Shown: positions 8,451-16,841, counted from the stretch's first letter. The stretch is 64,000 nucleotides of DNA from CAMCQY01 sp044370415 (GCA_044370415.1 JBILVO010000003.1:1-64000), one strand, 5' to 3'. Notes: a model not told the origin generated them from the letters alone. Numbers and translations: made by a program.

Positions 8451-9584
8451 CTACCGGTTGACGTGCACGACCGTGGCCGGGGGGAACCCGTTGAAGTGGG
8501 TCGAGCTGGCGGCGGAGTAGGCGCCGATGTTCTCGCTGAAGAGATACTCGCCCAGCTGTAGGTCGGGCAGCTGCTCCGCGAGGCTGATCGTGTCGAGCGC
8601 GTCGCAGGTGGGGCCGAAGACGGCGCAGAGCTGCGTTGCCCCCTTCTTGAAGCTCTTCATGTGGTAGGTGCAGTGGTCGAAGATCACGCCTGAGTAGGTG
8701 TGGTAGACGCCGTCGTTGACGTAGTAGCAGAGCTTGTCGTTGCGGACCGCCTTCCCGATGATCTTCGACACGGCCGACCCGGCCGATGCCACCAGGAAGC
8801 GGCCGGGCTCCGCGAGGATCTCGATCTCCTTGGGGAAGAGCCGGTCGAGCTCGTGGTTGATCTTCCGGGCGAGATCGCTGAACTTCGGCACGCTCGAGTC
8901 GTAGGCCGCCGGGAAGCCGCCGCCGATGTCGAGCAGCTTGAGCTGGAAGCCCTTCGACTTGGCCTCGGCGAAGACCTCGGCGCAGAGGTGGATCGCCTGG
9001 ATGTAGTTCTCGGGATTCGTGCACTGGCTGCCCACGTGGAACGAGAGCCCCTCGACGGTGAGGCCGTGCTGGTGGGCGTAGGAGATCAGCTCCACCGCCT
9101 CGCCGGGCAGGGCGCCGAACTTGCTCGACAGCTCCACCATCGAGCCGGTGTTGGGCACCCGCAGCCGCAGCGCGAGGCCGGCGTGCGGCGCGTGCTTCGC
9201 GATCTTCTTCACCTCCTCGTGGTTGTCGTAGGTGACGAGGGGCTTGTAGCGGTCGAGCTCCTCGAGCGTCTCGACGGGCTTGATCGGATTGGCGTAGATG
9301 ATCTTGTCCCAGATGAAGTCCTGCCGCTGTTTGGCCGGGAGCTCGGCGATGTTGCGGTGGACGGTGTGAAACTCCTGCATGCTCGCCACGTCGAAGCTGC
9401 CGCCGAGCTTGTAGAAGGTCTCCACGATCGCGGGGTCGCTGTTGACCTTCACGGCGTAGTAGATCTGCACGCGGGGGAAGTGCTTGCGGAAGAGGGCGTA
9501 ATTCTTCCGCAGCTCGTCGTGGTCGACGACGAAGAGCGGCGTGCCGTGCTTCTTGGCGAGGGTGAGGAGTTGTTTCTGGTTCAT
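8451..9584 (-). CDS. Ornithine-type decarboxylase (PLP fold III, group IV)
   Basis: A 377-residue alanine-racemase-fold decarboxylase. The Schiff-base lysine is K46 in Y-A-V-K-V-N-S-D. The glycine-rich phosphate-binding region (D-I-G-G-G-F-P), the E-P-G-R motif and the active-site cysteine in G-P-T-C-D-A-L-D are all present, as in eukaryotic-like ornithine or lysine/ornithine decarboxylases. It should convert ornithine to putrescine. The gene is 22 bp downstream of homospermidine synthase on the same strand, which uses putrescine, so the pair forms a polyamine operon. Carboxynorspermidine or diaminopimelate decarboxylase are the alternatives; the partner gene makes ornithine the likelier substrate. 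Confidence 0.85.
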   Translation of the reverse strand: MNQKQLLTLAKKHGTPLFVVDHDELRKNYALFRKHFPRVQIYYAVKVNSDPAIVETFYKLGGSFDVASMQEFHTVHRNIAELPAKQRQDFIWDKIIYANPIKPVETLEELDRYKPLVTYDNHEEVKKIAKHAPHAGLALRLRVPNTGSMVELSSKFGALPGEAVELISYAHQHGLTVEGLSFHVGSQCTNPENYIQAIHLCAEVFAEAKSKGFQLKLLDIGGGFPAAYDSSVPKFSDLARKINHELDRLFPKEIEILAEPGRFLVASAGSAVSKIIGKAVRNDKLCYYVNDGVYHTYSGVIFDHCTYHMKSFKKGATQLCAVFGPTCDALDTISLAEQLPDLQLGEYLFSENIGAYSAASSTHFNGFPPATVVHVNR

Positions 9585-9606
9585 GGGCGGGCGTCCGTGC
9601 GCAGCA

Positions 9607-11067
9607 TCAGTCTCCGTCGGTGAGCAGGAAGTTCTTGAATTGCCAGGGGTCGGTCGGGTCGATCTGCGGGCGGTTGTAGCCGTGGAAGGCGCTCGAGTAG
9701 TGCTTCAGCGGCGTCCAATCGGAGGAGACCGAGATGAATGTGCCGAGGTAGGGCTTGGCGATCCCCAGCACGTAGTCGTGGGGCAGGTCGTCGGGCAGCA
9801 TCACGCCGCGGTCGGGGTGCTCGATCATCCACATGCACGCGGCCACGACGGAGATAGCCACCTGCATGGTGGTGGCGTTCTGGTGGGGCACGAGCCGCCG
9901 CGATTCCTCGATGGAGAGGTCGGTGCCGCACCACCAGGAATTGAAGGGGTGGCCCATGACCAGTGCGCCTAGGGCGTCGGAGCCGCCGGTGATCTCGTCG
10001 GTCATGATCCGCAGCCGAGACTGCAGGCGGTAGTCGTTGCCGCGGAGCTCCCAGAGGCTGGCGATCGCCGCGTCGCAGGGGCAGTAGGCATAGTGCACCG
10101 TGGGCCGGTAGATCGTGCCGCCGTTGGCGTCGCGGACCGACAGCTTCTCGGTGATGCTGAATGCCTCGCCGTGGCGGACCACCATGCCCACGATCGTGGA
10201 GATCGGCACCCAGCTCACCACAAACGTGTTCATCCCCATGCGGGCCAGGCAGATCTGGCTCTGCGGGCCATCGGGGTGCTCATAGGCGAAGGGCGGCAGT
10301 TCCTTCTCGTGCGTGCCCCAGCCCATCTCGGCGGTGGTCGTGCCCTCCTCGCGGAAGCCCTCGACGCTCCAGGTGTTGACGAACTCGTCGACCTCCTTGG
10401 GGCGATTAGAGATCTGCGTGTCGCGCTCGCTGCAGTGGATCACCTTCACTCCCAGCTCGTGCGCGAGGTGGTTGAAGGCGCGGCTCTTGGCGTGCTGCCC
10501 GATCCGCTCGGCCTGCTCCCCGGCGAACTTCTTCTCCTCGAGGCATGCGGCGGCGATGTCGAGCAGGGCGTGCTTCGTGAAGTGGCTGATCAAGCCGGGG
10601 TTGGCCCCGTGCTCGAGCACGGCCGTGGGGCCAGGCGAGGACCAGCCGGCGATCCGTTGGCGTAGCTTCATGTGCCGCCAATAGAGCGTGAGGTGCGTCG
10701 GGTGGGCCCCCTTCGCGTGCTCGTAGGGATCCCACAGCTCGACCGACGTGTTGAGATAGAGCACGCCGTGGTCGTGGCACCACTGCACGATCTCGCCGCA
10801 GTCGATGTTCCAGGCCAGGTCGATGAGCAGGTCGCCTGCGGACAGGTGCCGGCCGAGCAGTGCGCCGAGGTTGTCGGGGGTCACCTTGTCGCGGACGAAC
10901 GAGACCCCCTTCTCGATCCAGGGCCGCAGCGACGGCTCGTGGGGCTCGAAGTCGAGGATCGTGATGTTCTTTGGCGGAACCTTGACGTGGTCGAGCAGGA
11001 TCGGCAGCGTGCAGCGGGCGACGGCGCCAAAGCCGACGAACAGGATGCGTTTGTTGAATGACACCAT
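9607..11067 (-). CDS. hss: Homospermidine synthase
   Basis: A 486-residue protein matching bacterial homospermidine synthase, which uses NAD+ to join two putrescines (or putrescine and spermidine) into sym-homospermidine. The N-terminal Rossmann fold shows V-G-F-G-A-V-A at about residue 11 and the saccharopine-dehydrogenase-like layout; the segments L-A-W-N-I-D-C and E-H-G-A-N-P-G-L are characteristic. It is the first gene of a two-gene minus-strand operon with the decarboxylase. Homospermidine is a reported main polyamine in several bacterial groups; that this organism makes it is inferred from the pair. Confidence 0.92.
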   Translation of the reverse strand: MVSFNKRILFVGFGAVARCTLPILLDHVKVPPKNITILDFEPHEPSLRPWIEKGVSFVRDKVTPDNLGALLGRHLSAGDLLIDLAWNIDCGEIVQWCHDHGVLYLNTSVELWDPYEHAKGAHPTHLTLYWRHMKLRQRIAGWSSPGPTAVLEHGANPGLISHFTKHALLDIAAACLEEKKFAGEQAERIGQHAKSRAFNHLAHELGVKVIHCSERDTQISNRPKEVDEFVNTWSVEGFREEGTTTAEMGWGTHEKELPPFAYEHPDGPQSQICLARMGMNTFVVSWVPISTIVGMVVRHGEAFSITEKLSVRDANGGTIYRPTVHYAYCPCDAAIASLWELRGNDYRLQSRLRIMTDEITGGSDALGALVMGHPFNSWWCGTDLSIEESRRLVPHQNATTMQVAISVVAACMWMIEHPDRGVMLPDDLPHDYVLGIAKPYLGTFISVSSDWTPLKHYSSAFHGYNRPQIDPTDPWQFKNFLLTDGD

Positions 11068-11206
11068 CGTGGCGTGGCGGGGTTCCTTGGCGAAAGACCG
11101 GACCTGTCAGCCGCGGTGGGGTTTCAAACCAATCCCCTACGCTGCCACCTGCGGGACGGTTCGGCAGTATATCTGGACCGGCCCGCGGCCGCATCCGCCG
11201 CCGGCG

Positions 11207-12196
11207 TCATTCGGGTGGCGAAACCGCCTCGCCGCCGTTCATGCTGCACAGTGCGGCCCAGACGTTCCGGTCGATGGTCGCCGCGAAGAACCGCATGGCG
11301 CCGTCTCCAAGAGTCACGTTGGCGCCCGCCGGGTGCTGGGAAAACATCTGGTCGCAGTGGCCCGCGACGTCGTTGGGCACGTGGATGCCCCACGGCTCCC
11401 CGGCGGCTGGCCCGCTGTGGCTGAGCACCAGCGCGGCGGCGTGCTCCGGCTGCGTTCCGGAGGCGGGAAAGGTGGGATGGCTCCAGGCCCCGGGAACGAT
11501 TCCCGCCCACGACTTCTGCGAGAGCGCCTGGGAGTGCTCGCCGAGAAAGACGGTCTTGGAGAGCCCGTCGGTCACGGTCGCGGGCCGTGTCTTCGAGTTG
11601 CGGAAAAGTGGTCCGTTGGCGATGCCGTTCCACGTGGCCAGCGGCGGGCCGTCCCACGGATCCTCATGCCCGGCGTTGGCAACGTAGTCGGTGCGGCCGA
11701 GCGCGGCGCCGGAGGCGTGCGGAGAGCCGGTCTGATCGAGGGCGGCGAAGGCGTCCCGCGGGCCTGTCGACGATGGACAGAGAAACACGGCGAGCCGCCG
11801 TGACACGATCGTCCGATTTGCTGCCGCCGCGACGCCAGCGGTGCGGTCGTACCCCACGACCGCCGCCGACTCCTCGAGGAAGGGGGCGATGGCGAGCCCC
11901 CAGCCGGTGCCGGGGGCCGCATCCCAGGTGGCGGCATCGCGGGAACCGCTCGCGGTGTCGGCCAGATAGCCGGCCGGAAACCGCTGTTCGCTGTCGAGGT
12001 GGTTGTGCAACGCGAGCCCCAGTTGCCGCATGCCATTGCCGCAGCTGGCTCGGCGGGCCGTTTCCCGCGCCGACTGGACCGCCGGAAGCAGCAGGCCGAC
12101 AAGCACGCCGACGATCGCAATGACCACGAGCAGTTCGACGAGCGTGAAGGCCCCGCGGTCGCTGCAGTGGATGGTGGACGGACGCGGCCGAAGCAT
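11207..12196 (-). CDS. DUF1559 prepilin-like secreted protein
   Basis: A 329-residue member of the DUF1559 family, which is greatly expanded in planctomycetes. The type IV prepilin-like N-terminus is clear: G-A-F-T-L-V-E-L-L-V-V-I-A-I, with the expected Glu at position 5 after the cleavage site, then a hydrophobic helix and the conserved A-V-Q-S-A-R-E-T-A-R-R segment. The C-terminal family box D-G-A-M-R-F-F is present. ATG 12196 was preferred; a TTG 12 codons upstream (12232) lies within the palindromic region. The role is probably extracellular or pseudopilus-related, but no member is well characterised. Its start overlaps the first of two operator-like palindromes. Confidence 0.9.
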   Translation of the reverse strand: MLRPRPSTIHCSDRGAFTLVELLVVIAIVGVLVGLLLPAVQSARETARRASCGNGMRQLGLALHNHLDSEQRFPAGYLADTASGSRDAATWDAAPGTGWGLAIAPFLEESAAVVGYDRTAGVAAAANRTIVSRRLAVFLCPSSTGPRDAFAALDQTGSPHASGAALGRTDYVANAGHEDPWDGPPLATWNGIANGPLFRNSKTRPATVTDGLSKTVFLGEHSQALSQKSWAGIVPGAWSHPTFPASGTQPEHAAALVLSHSGPAAGEPWGIHVPNDVAGHCDQMFSQHPAGANVTLGDGAMRFFAATIDRNVWAALCSMNGGEAVSPPE

Positions 12197-12238
12197 TTTG
12201 GGTGATCCAAAAATAATGTTTTGGGCCTCCAAAACATT
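12196..12238. promoter_or_regulatory. Two tandem TTTTGG-N4/5-CCAAAA palindromes (operator-like)
   Basis: TTTTGG-GTGAT-CCAAAA covers 12196-12212. The second site, TTTTGG-GCCT-CCAAAA (12219-12234), extends to a perfect 10-bp inverted repeat AATGTTTTGG/CCAAAACATT (12215-12224/12229-12238). Their centres are about 22 bp apart, two helical turns. They lie between the divergent DUF1559 and crcB genes and touch the DUF1559 start codon, a typical place for a dimeric repressor. The AT-rich content stands out in a high-GC genome. The regulator is unknown. Confidence 0.55.
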
Positions 12239-12324
12239 TGACGGCGTTGTGGAATGCCTGTCAACCGGCCAGAATCCCGGTCGCGCAGCCCGCTATGCTG
12301 GGGCGGCTCGAACCCGGAATCGCG

Positions 12325-12708
12325 ATGCAACAGCTCGCCCACCTCGCACTGATCGGCCTCGCCGGCGCCGCCGGAACGCTGCTCCGCGCCGGCTGCAGCG
12401 GCCTGGTGACGCGGCTCTTGGGGCCCGGATTCCCGTGGGGCACTCTCGCCGTGAACGTGGCGGGCTCGTTCGCGTTTGGCGCGATCATGGGCTGGGTGCG
12501 GTCGCGGCATGCGGTGCCCGACAGCCTGGAGACGGTCCTGCTCGTCGGACTGCTCGGCGGGTTCACGACCTACTCGAGCTACGCCTTCCAGTCGGTGGAA
12601 CTCCTGGAAGGAGGCAGGACGGTTCAGGCGCTGGGCTACATGCTCGCCACGAACCTCGTGGCGCTGGCCGCGGCCTGGGCCGGGCTGCGGGCGCTGTCCG
12701 GGTCGTGA
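12325..12708 (+). CDS. crcB: Fluoride channel/exporter CrcB (Fluc)
   Basis: A 127-residue, four-helix membrane protein of the Fluc family, which works as an antiparallel dimer that expels fluoride from the cytoplasm. Diagnostic motifs are present: G-T-L-A-V-N-V-A-G-S-F with the conserved Asn, and G-L-L-G-G-F-T-T-Y-S-S-Y near residue 75-85, which holds the phenylalanine/threonine track and the sodium site. Upstream in-frame starts (12238, 12295) add residues without similarity, so ATG 12325 was chosen. No crcB fluoride riboswitch is evident upstream. Confidence 0.93.
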   Translation: MQQLAHLALIGLAGAAGTLLRAGCSGLVTRLLGPGFPWGTLAVNVAGSFAFGAIMGWVRSRHAVPDSLETVLLVGLLGGFTTYSSYAFQSVELLEGGRTVQALGYMLATNLVALAAAWAGLRALSGS

Positions 12709-12818
12709 GCCGCTCGATCTTTCACCGCGATTGCAGTCCGGTGGCTGGACCGCATAAAGTGCGGGCGTGACCACTCTGCAGGGTGGTGCGAGCAAGCCCG
12801 TCAAGCGAAGGAGCCGTC

Positions 12819-13190
12819 GTGTCCCAGAAAGCGTGGATCGTTCGTCGTGCTGCCGGCGTCGCGATACTTGTGTGTGTGATGCTGGTCGGGGTGACCTGGC
12901 CCGGGATCGTGGCCGTCAGCGGCGAGCCCCGGCCGTCGGAGACCGCACTGCTGGGCAACAAGTGCATCCTGTGCAACGCGTTCAGCCCGACGCATGTGCC
13001 GCGGATCTGCAACAGTTGCAACAACAAGTACAGCAACAAGTGCATCCTCTGCAATGCGTTCAGCCCGACTCAGGTGCCGCGGATCTGCACCAGCTGCAAC
13101 AACAAGTTCAGCAACAAGTGCATCCTATGCAACGCGTTCAGCCCAACCCAGGCGCCGCGGATCTGCACCAGCTGCAACAACAAGTTCTAG
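12819..13190 (+). CDS. Small secreted protein with three Cys-rich tandem repeats
   Basis: A 123-residue protein starting at GTG with a perfect AAGGAG (12808-12813) 5 nt upstream. Residues 1-38 form a signal peptide or membrane anchor (R-R then a Val/Leu-rich run). From residue 47 to the end it consists of a 26-residue unit repeated three times, nearly unchanged: N-K-C-I-L-C-N-A-F-S-P-T-x-x-P-R-I-C-x-S-C-N-N-K. Each unit carries two CxxC pairs (CILC and C[NT]SC), which suggests a zinc-ribbon-like or disulfide-linked module. I recognise no family. The DNA repeats (78-bp period) are almost identical, so the expansion is recent. A weak promoter (TTGCAG 12731, CATAAA 12753) precedes it. Confidence 0.72.
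   Translation: MSQKAWIVRRAAGVAILVCVMLVGVTWPGIVAVSGEPRPSETALLGNKCILCNAFSPTHVPRICNSCNNKYSNKCILCNAFSPTQVPRICTSCNNKFSNKCILCNAFSPTQAPRICTSCNNKF
12957..13187. repeat. In-frame 78-bp tandem repeat (three units)
   Basis: Units are 12957-13034, 13035-13112 and 13113-13187 and encode the Cys-rich modules. Differences are few and partly synonymous. Being a multiple of three, gain or loss of a unit would keep the frame. Confidence 0.9.
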
Positions 13191-13258
13191 ACCGCGATCG
13201 TTCGCGATCGAGCCGTATACGCTCCCCGGCCGTGCATACAGTCATCCGCCACTGGAGG

Positions 13259-13285
13259 CGGAAAAAGTCCATGGAGGACTTTTCC
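13259..13285 (-). terminator. Intrinsic terminator of the porin gene
   Basis: AAAAGTCC (13263-13270) pairs with GGACTTTT (13276-13283) around a 5-nt loop. On the minus strand the stem ends in TTTTT, 9-20 bp beyond the porin stop codon. The symmetrical A/T tracts mean it may also act on plus-strand transcripts from the Cys-rich gene. Confidence 0.6.
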
Positions 13286-13293
13286 ACAGCCGT

Positions 13294-14811
13294 CTAGAAC
13301 GCCGTGACGAACTGAGTCTGGATCGCGGTGCCGCTGTAGCCGGCGCGGTAGGGGTAGAGGAAGTTCTGGGCCGGGTTGCGGTTCATGTAGAGCGCCTCGA
13401 TCGTCAGCCGCGCCTGCCGCGATTGCCTGATGTAGTAGTTGAGACCGCCGCCATACTCCTGGCCCGTGCCGTAGGGGCCCGTGACCACGCTCGAGCGGGC
13501 GTAGGCCTCGTAGGTGCGCGGCACGAAGCACCAGGAGAGGTAGCCCATGCCGCCATGGTCGAACATGCTCGAACGGTCGAACGGGCCCTGACCTGTAAAG
13601 TCGTCGAGCAGCCGCCAGTAGTACTCGCAGAACACGCCCACTCCCCGCCACTTCCAGGCCGCGTCGACCGTGGCCAGCCGGTAGAGGAAGCTGTCGACCA
13701 CGGTGTCCTTGCCCAGGGCGCCCTTCTCCGAGATCGGCGTGCCGTCGGAGAGCCGCACGAGCGTGTCTTCGGGATTGTTGCCCACGAGTGGGTTGGCGTA
13801 GGTGGGGGCGAACACGCCGCTGGTGCCCAGGCGGATCACGGGGTCGTCGTGATGCTCCATGTCGGACGCGCCGATGCCGAACGGGCCCCAGGGCTCCCAC
13901 CAGGTGTTGCCGGCCCAGGCCATCGACGTGCCGCGGCGGAGCACCCCCGTCGTGCCACCGTCGATCGCGTTCCAGACGCCGGCGATGTAGAAGACCTTCT
14001 TGTCGAAGAGGGAGCCGATCGCGGCGGCGCCGGGGCTAAATCCCGGACGGAAGAAGGTGTTGGCCATGCTGCGGTCGATGCCGATGGTCCAGGGAGACGC
14101 CAGCTCCCACTCGCGCGACCCGGGCACCTGCGACATCCCCGCGCCGAGCGTCGCCTCCTCGCTGAACTTCCAGCCCAGAATGCCGATCGGCACGACGCCC
14201 GAGCGGATGCCGACGTTGGTCGTGCCGAAGAGGGCGAAGTTGTAGACGAGCCGCTCGTCGACGACGTGGCCGTGGAACGACAGCAGGAAGCGGTTGATGT
14301 TGAACGTGTTGATGTTGTTGACGTTGATCTGACGGCCTGCGGCGTTGGTGAACGTGGTCGTATCGCGGGCGAACTCGAGCCACCGCAGCTGCATGTAGCC
14401 GCCGAGCGCCATCGCGAAGGGAAAGTCGCCGCGGCGCGGGTTGTTGTTGAGGAACAGCAGGCCCTTGGGCGGCGCGATGTCGGTGGCGGGGATGTACCGT
14501 GGCCGCGGAATCCCGGCGAGCCTGGCGGTGACGGCCTCGTCGACGAGCGCGCGGATCATCGCCTCCTGCTCGGCGTCGCGCGGATGCAGCATGTCCTCGT
14601 AGTACTGTGTCTGCTCGACGTCGTCAGCGAGGCCAACGTGTTCAGCGAGGCTGCCGACGGCCGCGGAAGCCTCGTCGGGGGCCGCGAGCAGTGGCGGCAG
14701 CGGCGCCGCCGGCGGCGCGGAGTCTTCGGCGCGCAGTGCCGCTGATCCCTCGAGGCACGAGGCGAAAATCAGCAGCAACCTGGCGATAACGCGAGCTATA
14801 CGTGCGAACAT
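13294..14811 (-). CDS. Outer-membrane porin-like beta-barrel protein
   Basis: A 505-residue secreted protein with a signal peptide (residues 1-28, ending A-L-R-A-E). After a helical, Ala/Pro-rich N-terminal part (to about 105) the rest alternates hydrophobic and polar residues in the way of beta strands (for example G-G-Y-M-Q-L-R-W-L-E-F, then F-N-I-N-R-F-L-L-S-F) and ends with a C-terminal phenylalanine, a typical outer-membrane barrel signature. It resembles the phosphate-selective porin O/P superfamily as found in planctomycetes, but the substrate cannot be read. A terminator follows at 13259-13285. The gene is divergent from the methyltransferase at 15094; the 282 bp between them hold nothing I can name. 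Confidence 0.72.
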   Translation of the reverse strand: MFARIARVIARLLLIFASCLEGSAALRAEDSAPPAAPLPPLLAAPDEASAAVGSLAEHVGLADDVEQTQYYEDMLHPRDAEQEAMIRALVDEAVTARLAGIPRPRYIPATDIAPPKGLLFLNNNPRRGDFPFAMALGGYMQLRWLEFARDTTTFTNAAGRQINVNNINTFNINRFLLSFHGHVVDERLVYNFALFGTTNVGIRSGVVPIGILGWKFSEEATLGAGMSQVPGSREWELASPWTIGIDRSMANTFFRPGFSPGAAAIGSLFDKKVFYIAGVWNAIDGGTTGVLRRGTSMAWAGNTWWEPWGPFGIGASDMEHHDDPVIRLGTSGVFAPTYANPLVGNNPEDTLVRLSDGTPISEKGALGKDTVVDSFLYRLATVDAAWKWRGVGVFCEYYWRLLDDFTGQGPFDRSSMFDHGGMGYLSWCFVPRTYEAYARSSVVTGPYGTGQEYGGGLNYYIRQSRQARLTIEALYMNRNPAQNFLYPYRAGYSGTAIQTQFVTAF

Positions 14812-15093
14812 CCCGTATCAGAATCGGGAGCGGATGTGCCGGTTGTGCAGGGAATTCCGCCGCGGCAATCCAGCGGGGAGGGGAAGGGTGGAGAAGGCAG
14901 GGGGACGCGTGTCATTGCGGGTGGCTTGGGCAAGGAACGTCGTCGGTGTTTCGATCGTCCGACAGTTCTGCGGGGTCTGGGCATAAACGCCGTCGGCAGC
15001 CGGAGGTCCGACTGGTGCGGTCGGAGCGAGTGTGCCGATAGGAGCAACAAACGGGGCCTCCGTCGCGGCCCCGCATCTCCTCGAGGGCCTTCG

Positions 15094-15975
15094 ATGAGCC
15101 AGCGCCTGCGCACCTGCCCGCTGCTCGAACATCCGTCCACAACCGTGCGGCTCCGTGCCGCCCCGGCGCCATGGGATCTGCGGCGCTGCGAGGAGACCGG
15201 CTTCGTGTACCTGGCGAATCCGCCGGCCCAGCACCTGTTTCAAGATGCGTTCGCCTGGGAGGCGACGCACGAGCGTGAGGCGGCACTCCGCAGCGAACGC
15301 GAGCCCGTGGTGCACGCCGTCAGTGGCTGGGTGAAGCGTTTTCGCCGGCGGGTCCTGCGTCGGGACAAGATGACAGCGCTCGTCGCCAGTGTGCTGCAGG
15401 ATGTCGCCCGCCGGGCGCCGCAGGATCCGCTGCGGCTGGTGGACGTGGGCTGCGGCGAGGGCATGCTCGCCCACCGCGTAGTCGAGCAGCTGCCCGAAGG
15501 TGTCGCTGCCCGGATCGAGCCCATCGGCATCGAAATCTCGAACGTGCTCGCGCAACGCTCCAGCCGGGCGCTGCGGCGTCACGGCGGCCGCTGCATCCAC
15601 GCCACCGGCATCGACGGGCTCGCCGAAGTGGAAAGTGACAGCGTGCACGCGATCGTGCTTTCCTGCATTCTCGAGCACGAGATCGAGCCGCTGCCGCTCC
15701 TGCGGCGCTGCGTCTCCCGGCTCGCGGCTGACGGGAGAGTCGTCGTGAAGGTTCCGAACTACGCGTGCCTCGCGCGTCACGTCCGTGGCAGCCGCTGGTG
15801 CGGGTATCGCTGGCCGGACCACGTGAATTACTTCACACCCAAGACCCTGGTCGCGATGGGGCAAGCGGCGGGCCTGCGGGTCGTGCGGATGACACTGGCC
15901 GATCGGCAACCGCTGAGCGACTCGCTCTACGCCGTGTTCGGCCGCGCCTCGCAGGTGCACGCGAACGCCGCATAG
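15094..15975 (+). CDS. Class I SAM-dependent methyltransferase
   Basis: A 293-residue protein with the Methyltransf_23-like fold: motif I V-D-V-G-C-G-E-G at residues 116-123, an acidic residue ending strand 2 (G-I-E-I-S), and the post-motif S-C-I-L-E-H-E. The end resembles lipid or sugar methyltransferases acting on small molecules (P-N-Y-A, then H-V-N-Y-F-T-P-K-T-L), as in ubiquinone/SAM methyltransferases near polysaccharide genes. The substrate is unknown. The open frame continues upstream to 14836, but ATG 15094, preceded by GAGGG, gives the natural length. Confidence 0.78.
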   Translation: MSQRLRTCPLLEHPSTTVRLRAAPAPWDLRRCEETGFVYLANPPAQHLFQDAFAWEATHEREAALRSEREPVVHAVSGWVKRFRRRVLRRDKMTALVASVLQDVARRAPQDPLRLVDVGCGEGMLAHRVVEQLPEGVAARIEPIGIEISNVLAQRSSRALRRHGGRCIHATGIDGLAEVESDSVHAIVLSCILEHEIEPLPLLRRCVSRLAADGRVVVKVPNYACLARHVRGSRWCGYRWPDHVNYFTPKTLVAMGQAAGLRVVRMTLADRQPLSDSLYAVFGRASQVHANAA

Positions 15976-16188
15976 CGAGAAGCGGAGCCGGCTCACGCAC
16001 GGGGACGGCTGTTCGTCTGCGGGTCGATCCCCAGCTCGGGAACACGCGTGCCGCTAGCACCACCGCCTGCGTTCACGATCGTCCCTTCTGCGCGTCCGGT
16101 GCGTCGGGGGCATCGATCATCTCCCGCATATCTGTCGCGGGACTCGTTCTTCACGGTTCTTGCCGCGACCGTCGCCGGCGGTTTCACG

Positions 16189-16557
16189 ATGCGGCCCATT
16201 CAACGCCGTATCGAGCGGAACCGGGCCGTGCGCGAGCTCAACGAACGGCGGAGTTTCTCGCACGTCACCGACATGCTGCAGGTGGCCAGGTGTCCGACGC
16301 GACTCTTGTGCAGCGATGCGTCGGGGTCGAGCGGCGCCAGCAACGAGACGAACGTGCGGCGCATGATTGAATACGTGTCATACGGCGTCGAGTTGCAATC
16401 GATCACCGCCAAGGTGGCGGCTCTCTAGGGCGACTGGAAATCCGATGCCGTCATGCATTCTGCGATCGACAACATCGAGCGGCTGTGTGCCGACCTCGAG
16501 AGCAAGTCCCTGCATAAGGTGCTGCTGCTCGAGCAGATCAACCAGCGGCTACGGTAG
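16189..16557 (+). pseudogene. Small gene interrupted by an in-frame TAG stop
   Basis: The frame reads from ATG 16189 (or from 16048) through a basic helical segment (R-R-I-E-R-N-R-A-V-R-E-L-N-E-R-R) to a TAG at 16426-16428. Past the stop the same frame continues with clearly protein-like sequence: G-D-W-K-S-D-A-V-M-H-S-A-I-D, then L-C-A-D-L-E-S-K-S-L-H-K-V-L-L-L-E-Q-I-N-Q-R-L-R, ending at TAG 16555-16557. A single GAG to TAG change would explain this. The product would be a helical, coiled-coil-like small protein of about 122 residues; I do not recognise the family. A restart at ATG 16453 would give a 34-residue peptide. It lies 211 bp from a tRNA gene, so it may be a relic of an integrated element. 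Confidence 0.5.
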
Positions 16558-16768
16558 CCCGCTGACCGGCGAGACAGCCGTGGCCGTTGGGCGTGTTCTT
16601 CTCTTCGGATGAGCGGGAAAGCCTGAGAGGCCGGATGATCCGAGGGTTTGGCCGCGATGTGGCCGTTGCGTTGTCCGAAAGGGCGGTGCGGTAGCGCCGT
16701 GTACACAGCCGCCCCGCCAGCCCTGGCGGTCACCGACAAAAAGCCCTGCATTTCAAGTGAAAATCGAA

Positions 16769-16841
16769 TCGGGGCGGAGAGATTCGAACTCTCGACCTCC
16801 TGGTCCCAAACCAGGCGCGCTGCCAACTGCGCTACGCCCCG
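16769..16841 (-). tRNA. tRNA-Pro (anticodon TGG)
   Basis: On the minus strand a complete 73-nt cloverleaf folds: acceptor CGGGGCG/CGCCCCG, D-stem GCGC/GCGC, anticodon stem CCTGG/CCAGG with loop TTTGGGA (anticodon TGG, reading CCA and CCG), variable loop AGGTC, T-stem GAGAG/CTCTC with TTCGAAT loop, and discriminator A. The 3' CCA is not encoded. It is followed on the same strand by parB, whose coding end is 119 bp beyond... upstream genes do not overlap it. Confidence 0.96.

Noticed and set aside
12239..12324. Fluoride (crcB) riboswitch upstream of crcB
   Set aside because: The conserved pseudoknot sequence of the crcB motif could not be found; the leader is short and shows no matching stems.
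12957..13187. CRISPR-like array in the 78-bp repeats
   Set aside because: The repeats abut each other without unique spacers, are in frame, and encode a repeated Cys-rich protein. No cas genes are present.
13192..13209. CGATCG-TTCG-CGATCG hairpin after the Cys-rich gene as a terminator
   Set aside because: The stem is short (6 bp) and no T-tract follows; the hairpin at 13259-13285 is a better terminator.
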